The translations under genes were made by a program, and so were the position numbers. The notes below the pieces were generated by a model. It saw only the letters and a list, made by a program, of their open reading frames with translations. It ran no database searches and had not been told where the DNA came from. Positions 5,641-8,039 of a DNA stretch of 8,039 nt are shown one piece after another (position 1 is the stretch's first letter; each line of letters opens with the position of its first letter). The stretch is taken from positions 1 through 8,039 of the forward strand of contig NZ_QFOA01000107.1 of the NCBI RefSeq assembly GCF_003248505.1. Reading direction: 5' to 3'. Source of the DNA: Sphingobium sp. (GTDB lineage Bacteria > Pseudomonadota > Alphaproteobacteria > Sphingomonadales > Sphingomonadaceae).

Positions 5641-6408
5641 TTACTTCTTGACCGGTGCCGGTTTCCGGGCAGCAGGCTTCGTGGATGCGGGAGTCGGCAC
5701 GATGGAAGGCGCGGCGGGCGGTGGCGGCGGCGCGGCGGTGACGGGCGGCTTCCCGTCGCTTTCGATCGACGCCTGAAGGATCACGGTCGGGTTCGCGGGC
5801 GGCTCACCCGGCGCGATGGCGTCGACATATTGAATGCCGTCGATCACCCGACCGAAGACGGTGTATTTCTTGTCGAGCTGCATCCGGGGCAGCAGCACGA
5901 TGAAGAACTGGCTGTTGGCGCTGTCGGGGCTTTGCGCGCGCGCCATGGAAACGGTGCCGCGCAGATGCGGCATCGGATTGAATTCCGCCTTGAGGTCGGG
6001 AAGCGTCGAACCGCCGGTCCCATCGCCCTTGGGATCGCCGCCCTGCGCCATGAAGCCGGGGATCACGCGATGGAATTTAAGGCCGTTGTAAAAGCCCTGC
6101 CGCGTCAGTTCCTTGATCCGCTCGACATGGGCGGGCGCAATGTCGGGGCGCAACTGAATCCGCACGCGACCGCCGCTCGACAGGTCGAGGTCCCAGATAT
6201 TCTGTGGATCGGCAGGCACCGTCGCGGGCGGCAGTTGCGGCGTCAGGTCGATGCCCAGTTTCTTCAGATTCTCCTGCGCCTTTGCAGCGGTTTCCGCTTT
6301 CTTCATCTCCTCGGCCTGGCCCCGGCCGCCGCCCTGGGCGCAGGCGATACCGGACGCGGTGAGGGCGAAACCGATCGCCACGGTCTTGAGCGCGCGAGTG
6401 AAACGCAT
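5641..6408 (-). CDS. Periplasmic cyclophilin-type peptidylprolyl cis-trans isomerase, 255 aa
   Basis: This enzyme speeds cis-trans isomerisation of Xaa-Pro bonds in exported proteins. The start is placed at ATG 6408 because it gives a textbook Sec signal peptide: MRFTRALK, then a hydrophobic core to about residue 22, and an ACA|Q cleavage site near residue 25. A longer frame upstream would bury this signal. A linker rich in A, E and K follows (about 30-50). The cyclophilin core spans about 72-218, with FHRVIPGFMAQGGD (112-125, catalytic R114), GTVSMARAQSPDSANSQFFI (151-170) and LDKKYTVFGRVIDG (178-191). The C-terminal 35 residues are low-complexity and rich in P, A and K. Cys23 is close to a lipobox, but G at -3 and I at -2 make a lipoprotein less likely. 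GAAGGA lies about 13 nt upstream, a rather long spacing. It sits 101 nt after coaD and 25 nt before queA. Confidence 0.93.
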   Translation of the reverse strand: MRFTRALKTVAIGFALTASGIACAQGGGRGQAEEMKKAETAAKAQENLKKLGIDLTPQLPPATVPADPQNIWDLDLSSGGRVRIQLRPDIAPAHVERIKELTRQGFYNGLKFHRVIPGFMAQGGDPKGDGTGGSTLPDLKAEFNPMPHLRGTVSMARAQSPDSANSQFFIVLLPRMQLDKKYTVFGRVIDGIQYVDAIAPGEPPANPTVILQASIESDGKPPVTAAPPPPPAAPSIVPTPASTKPAARKPAPVKK

Positions 6409-6457
6409 GGGAGAGACGCTTTCCTTCAATAGATCGGACCCGGCGGGTCGCTCCGCC

Positions 6458-6485
6458 CTGATAGCGCGCTGATCGCGATTGGCAA
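6458..6485 (-). promoter_or_regulatory. Possible promoter of the PPIase-queA unit
   Basis: TTGCCA (6485-6480), a 16-nt spacer and TATCAG (6463-6458) lie on the minus strand about 50 nt upstream of the PPIase start, in the only sizeable gap (101 nt) of the housekeeping block. A hairpin GACCC-GGC-GGGTC (6437-6449) falls in the leader that would result. The match to consensus is modest. Confidence 0.25.
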
Positions 6486-6509
6486 CTGAACGCAAGCTGA
6501 AACGGGCGG

Positions 6510-7019
6510 TCACCCCCCCTTGCGGCCCACCTGTTCGACGCGCGCGACCACCTCGTCGCGAATCGCGGGGCTGACGAACTTGTGGATCGGCCCGCCGTAG
6601 AGTGCGATTTCCTTCACCAGACGCGATGCGATGGGTTGTAGCGACACGTCCGCCATCAGGAAGACGGTTTCGACCCGTCCGTTGATCTGCTGGTTCATGC
6701 CCGCCATCTGATATTCATATTCGAAGTCGGCCACGGCGCGCAGCCCCCGGATGATGACGTTCGCGCCCTGCGATTCGGCAAAGTCCATCAGCAGCGAATT
6801 GAAACCGGTGACGACGATTTCCGCATCGATCCCGGCGCATTCGCGGCGGACCATCTCCAGCCGCTCCTCGTCGGTGAACATCGGCGACTTGGCGATGTTG
6901 GTGGTGACGCCGATCACCAGTTTGTCGACCAGCTTCGCGCCGCGCCGGATGATGTCCATATGCCCCAGGGTGATGGGGTCGAAGGTGCCGGGATAGACGC
7001 CGATACGCTGCATGCTCAT
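6510..7019 (-). CDS. coaD: Phosphopantetheine adenylyltransferase CoaD, 169 aa
   Basis: CoaD adenylylates 4'-phosphopantetheine with ATP to give dephospho-CoA, the fourth step of coenzyme A synthesis from pantothenate; it is a cytoplasmic hexamer in known species. The nucleotidyltransferase signature YPGTFDPITLGH is at residues 9-20. The family segments IRGLRAVADFEYEYQMAGMN and a late SLQPIASRLVKEIALYGG (normally SSS-type at its start) follow. Total length fits the usual 155-170. ATG 7019 is chosen over ATG 7013 because GAGGGA (7036-7031) lies 11 nt upstream; either gives a complete enzyme. A longer open frame to 7283 is only the shadow of ispA. The start is 4 nt beyond the ispA stop, so the two are tightly coupled. 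The frame ends in GGG GGG TGA. Confidence 0.97.
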   Translation of the reverse strand: MSMQRIGVYPGTFDPITLGHMDIIRRGAKLVDKLVIGVTTNIAKSPMFTDEERLEMVRRECAGIDAEIVVTGFNSLLMDFAESQGANVIIRGLRAVADFEYEYQMAGMNQQINGRVETVFLMADVSLQPIASRLVKEIALYGGPIHKFVSPAIRDEVVARVEQVGRKGG

Positions 7020-7023
7020 GGGG

Positions 7024-7950
7024 TTAGCGGTCCCTCTCCACGATATAGTCGGCAATGGCGCGCAGCAGGTCGGCCTCAGCGCCGTGCCCGTGCAGATGCG
7101 CTTTCGCCTGGTCGACCAGCATGGCCGCCTGCGCCCTGGCGCGATCGACGCCCAGCAGCGACACGAACGTTTCCTTGCCCGCGGCCGCATCCTTGCCCAG
7201 CGCCTTGCCCGCAAGGTCCGGGTCGCCCTCGACATCGAGGAGGTCGTCCGCGATCTGGAAGGCGAGGCCGATGTCGCGGGCATAGCCGCGCAGCGGCAGG
7301 CGCGCTTCGGCGGGCAGGCGCGCCATGATCGCGGCAGCCTCGACGCATACTTCGATCAGCGCGCCGGTCTTGAGGTTCTGAAGCCGGGTGACGGTGGCAA
7401 GGTCGAAGCGGGTTCTTTCCGCCTCCAGATCCATCATCTGCCCCCCCGCCATGCCCGCCGGGCCGCTGGCGAGCGCGAGCGCCTTCACCAGTTCGATGCG
7501 CACGAACGGGTCGGGATGCGTATCCTCATCCGACAGGATCTGGAAAGCGAGGTCGTGGAGGCAGTCGCCAGCCAGGATCGCGGTGGCTTCGTCGAACGCC
7601 TTGTGGACCGTGGGCTTGCCCCGGCGCATGTCATCGTCGTCCATGGCGGGAAGATCGTCATGGATCAGCGAATAGACGTGGATGCATTCGATCGCGAGGC
7701 CGACGCGCAGCGCCGAAACCCGACTGATGTGGAACAGGTCGCACGCCGCCTGCACCAGCAACGGACGCAGCCGCTTGCCCCCGCCGATCGCTGCATGGCG
7801 CATGGCATCGTAAAGGCGATGGCGCGCATCGTCTGGAACCGCGAGCAGCCGGTCGAACGCGGCATCGATTTCCTCCGCCAGTTCGCCCGCGCGCGCGGTC
7901 ACGACGGCGGTCGCGCTTTGCCCTTCATTCCCTATCGCACCGTCCCCCAT
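7024..7950 (-). CDS. ispA: Farnesyl diphosphate synthase (polyprenyl synthetase family), 308 aa
   Basis: This enzyme condenses dimethylallyl or geranyl diphosphate with isopentenyl diphosphate to make farnesyl diphosphate, the precursor of quinones, undecaprenyl carriers, hopanoids and carotenoids. Motifs are complete: GGGKRLRPLL (56-65), the first Asp-rich motif HDDLPAMDDDDMRRGKPT (97-114; D98, D99, D104, with the two-residue insertion of bacterial IspA), LKTGALI (193-199) and the second Asp-rich motif FQIADDLLD (231-239; D235, D236, D239). Length fits the family at about 300. ATG 7950 has AAAGG at a 7-nt spacing. Being directly downstream of xseB is the usual arrangement for ispA. Product chain length (C15 or C20) cannot be proven from the sequence, but family and neighbours favour farnesyl. 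Confidence 0.95.
   Translation of the reverse strand: MGDGAIGNEGQSATAVVTARAGELAEEIDAAFDRLLAVPDDARHRLYDAMRHAAIGGGKRLRPLLVQAACDLFHISRVSALRVGLAIECIHVYSLIHDDLPAMDDDDMRRGKPTVHKAFDEATAILAGDCLHDLAFQILSDEDTHPDPFVRIELVKALALASGPAGMAGGQMMDLEAERTRFDLATVTRLQNLKTGALIEVCVEAAAIMARLPAEARLPLRGYARDIGLAFQIADDLLDVEGDPDLAGKALGKDAAAGKETFVSLLGVDRARAQAAMLVDQAKAHLHGHGAEADLLRAIADYIVERDR
7031..7036 (-). promoter_or_regulatory. Ribosome binding site of coaD, inside the end of ispA
   Basis: GAGGGA on the minus strand lies within the last codons of ispA, 11 nt before the coaD ATG at 7019. It argues for 7019 over 7013 as the start and for translational coupling to ispA. Confidence 0.45.
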
Positions 7951-7957
7951 CGCGGCG

Positions 7958-7962
7958 CCTTT
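7958..7962 (-). promoter_or_regulatory. Ribosome binding site of ispA, overlapping the xseB stop
   Basis: AAAGG shares its first A with the xseB stop codon TGA (7964-7962) and is 7 nt before the ispA ATG. The arrangement supports coupled translation of xseB and ispA. Confidence 0.5.
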
Positions 7963-8039
7963 CAGTCCGCGCCGAAGGGCTGCGCGCCCGTCGGCGCGCC
8001 GCTGGCGTCGAGCGTCAGCTTTTGAATGCGCGCCTCGGC
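7962..8039 (-). CDS. xseB: Exodeoxyribonuclease VII small subunit XseB, C-terminal 25 codons (partial)
   Basis: The minus-strand frame entering at the right edge reads AEARIQKLTLDASGAP and continues TGAQPFGAD before a TGA at 7964-7962. An AEARI-type helix end followed by a short tail ending in PF is typical of alphaproteobacterial XseB C-termini. The stop is 11 nt before ispA, and xseB-ispA is a very common pair. XseB joins XseA to form exonuclease VII, which degrades single-stranded DNA into oligonucleotides. Only the tail is visible, so the call leans on gene order as well as sequence. Confidence 0.75.
   Translation of the reverse strand, partial: AEARIQKLTLDASGAPTGAQPFGAD

Noticed and set aside
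4722..5651. Long plus-strand open frame of 309 codons opposite queA.
   Set aside because: It is the antisense shadow of a GC-rich gene with full family similarity on the other strand; the translation has no recognisable domain.
6409..6513. N-terminal extension of the PPIase to a start at 6513.
   Set aside because: It would place 35 polar residues before an otherwise clear signal peptide and overlap the end of coaD; ATG 6408 is the sensible start.
7020..7283. Upstream extension of coaD to a start at 7283, giving 257 residues.
   Set aside because: The added 88 residues are ispA read in another frame (R-, S- and P-rich nonsense); CoaD proteins start at the MxxRIGVYPGTFDP segment.
7012..8025. 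Long plus-strand open frame of 337 codons opposite ispA and xseB.
   Set aside because: It runs antisense to two recognisable genes and its arginine- and glycine-rich translation is typical of shadow frames in GC-rich DNA.

Overview
The window looks like part of a chromosome from a GC-rich alphaproteobacterium, most likely a sphingomonad (Sphingomonas, Sphingobium or a relative). This is inferred from the gene order xseB-ispA-coaD-peptidylprolyl isomerase-queA, the high-GC codon use of those genes and the style of the proteins. No rRNA or other species-level marker is present. The window divides into two unlike halves.

Right half (about 4587-8039, all on the minus strand) is compact housekeeping DNA. 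Reading leftward it holds the last 25 codons of xseB (exonuclease VII small subunit), ispA (farnesyl diphosphate synthase), coaD (phosphopantetheine adenylyltransferase), a periplasmic cyclophilin-type peptidylprolyl isomerase, and queA (queuosine biosynthesis). Gaps are 11, 4, 101 and 25 nt, so xseB-ispA-coaD read as one transcription unit and PPIase-queA as a second, linked one.

Left half (1 to about 4586) is accessory DNA. Positions 1-99 look like the terminal, repeat-bearing end of an IS21-family element. It abuts, and has removed the start of, an IS110-family transposase gene that runs on to 1122. A 570-bp stretch without a credible gene follows. Next come two minus-strand genes that are visibly richer in A+T than the queA block: a cytoplasmic trypsin-like serine protease (1694-2527) and, upstream of it in transcription order, a single-chain DUF262 + HNH (GmrSD/SspE-like) predicted nuclease (2726-4366).

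The most interesting content is this nuclease-protease pair, placed between insertion-sequence debris and the 3' end of queA. It has the look of an antiphage or antiplasmid defence cassette at a variable chromosomal site. The 220-bp junction between queA and the nuclease gene is also unusually structured. It holds two hairpins after the queA stop, a consensus-like plus-strand promoter pointing at the larger one, and a GGTGCA-N6-TGCACC dyad just upstream of the nuclease gene. Any functional link between protease and nuclease is inference.
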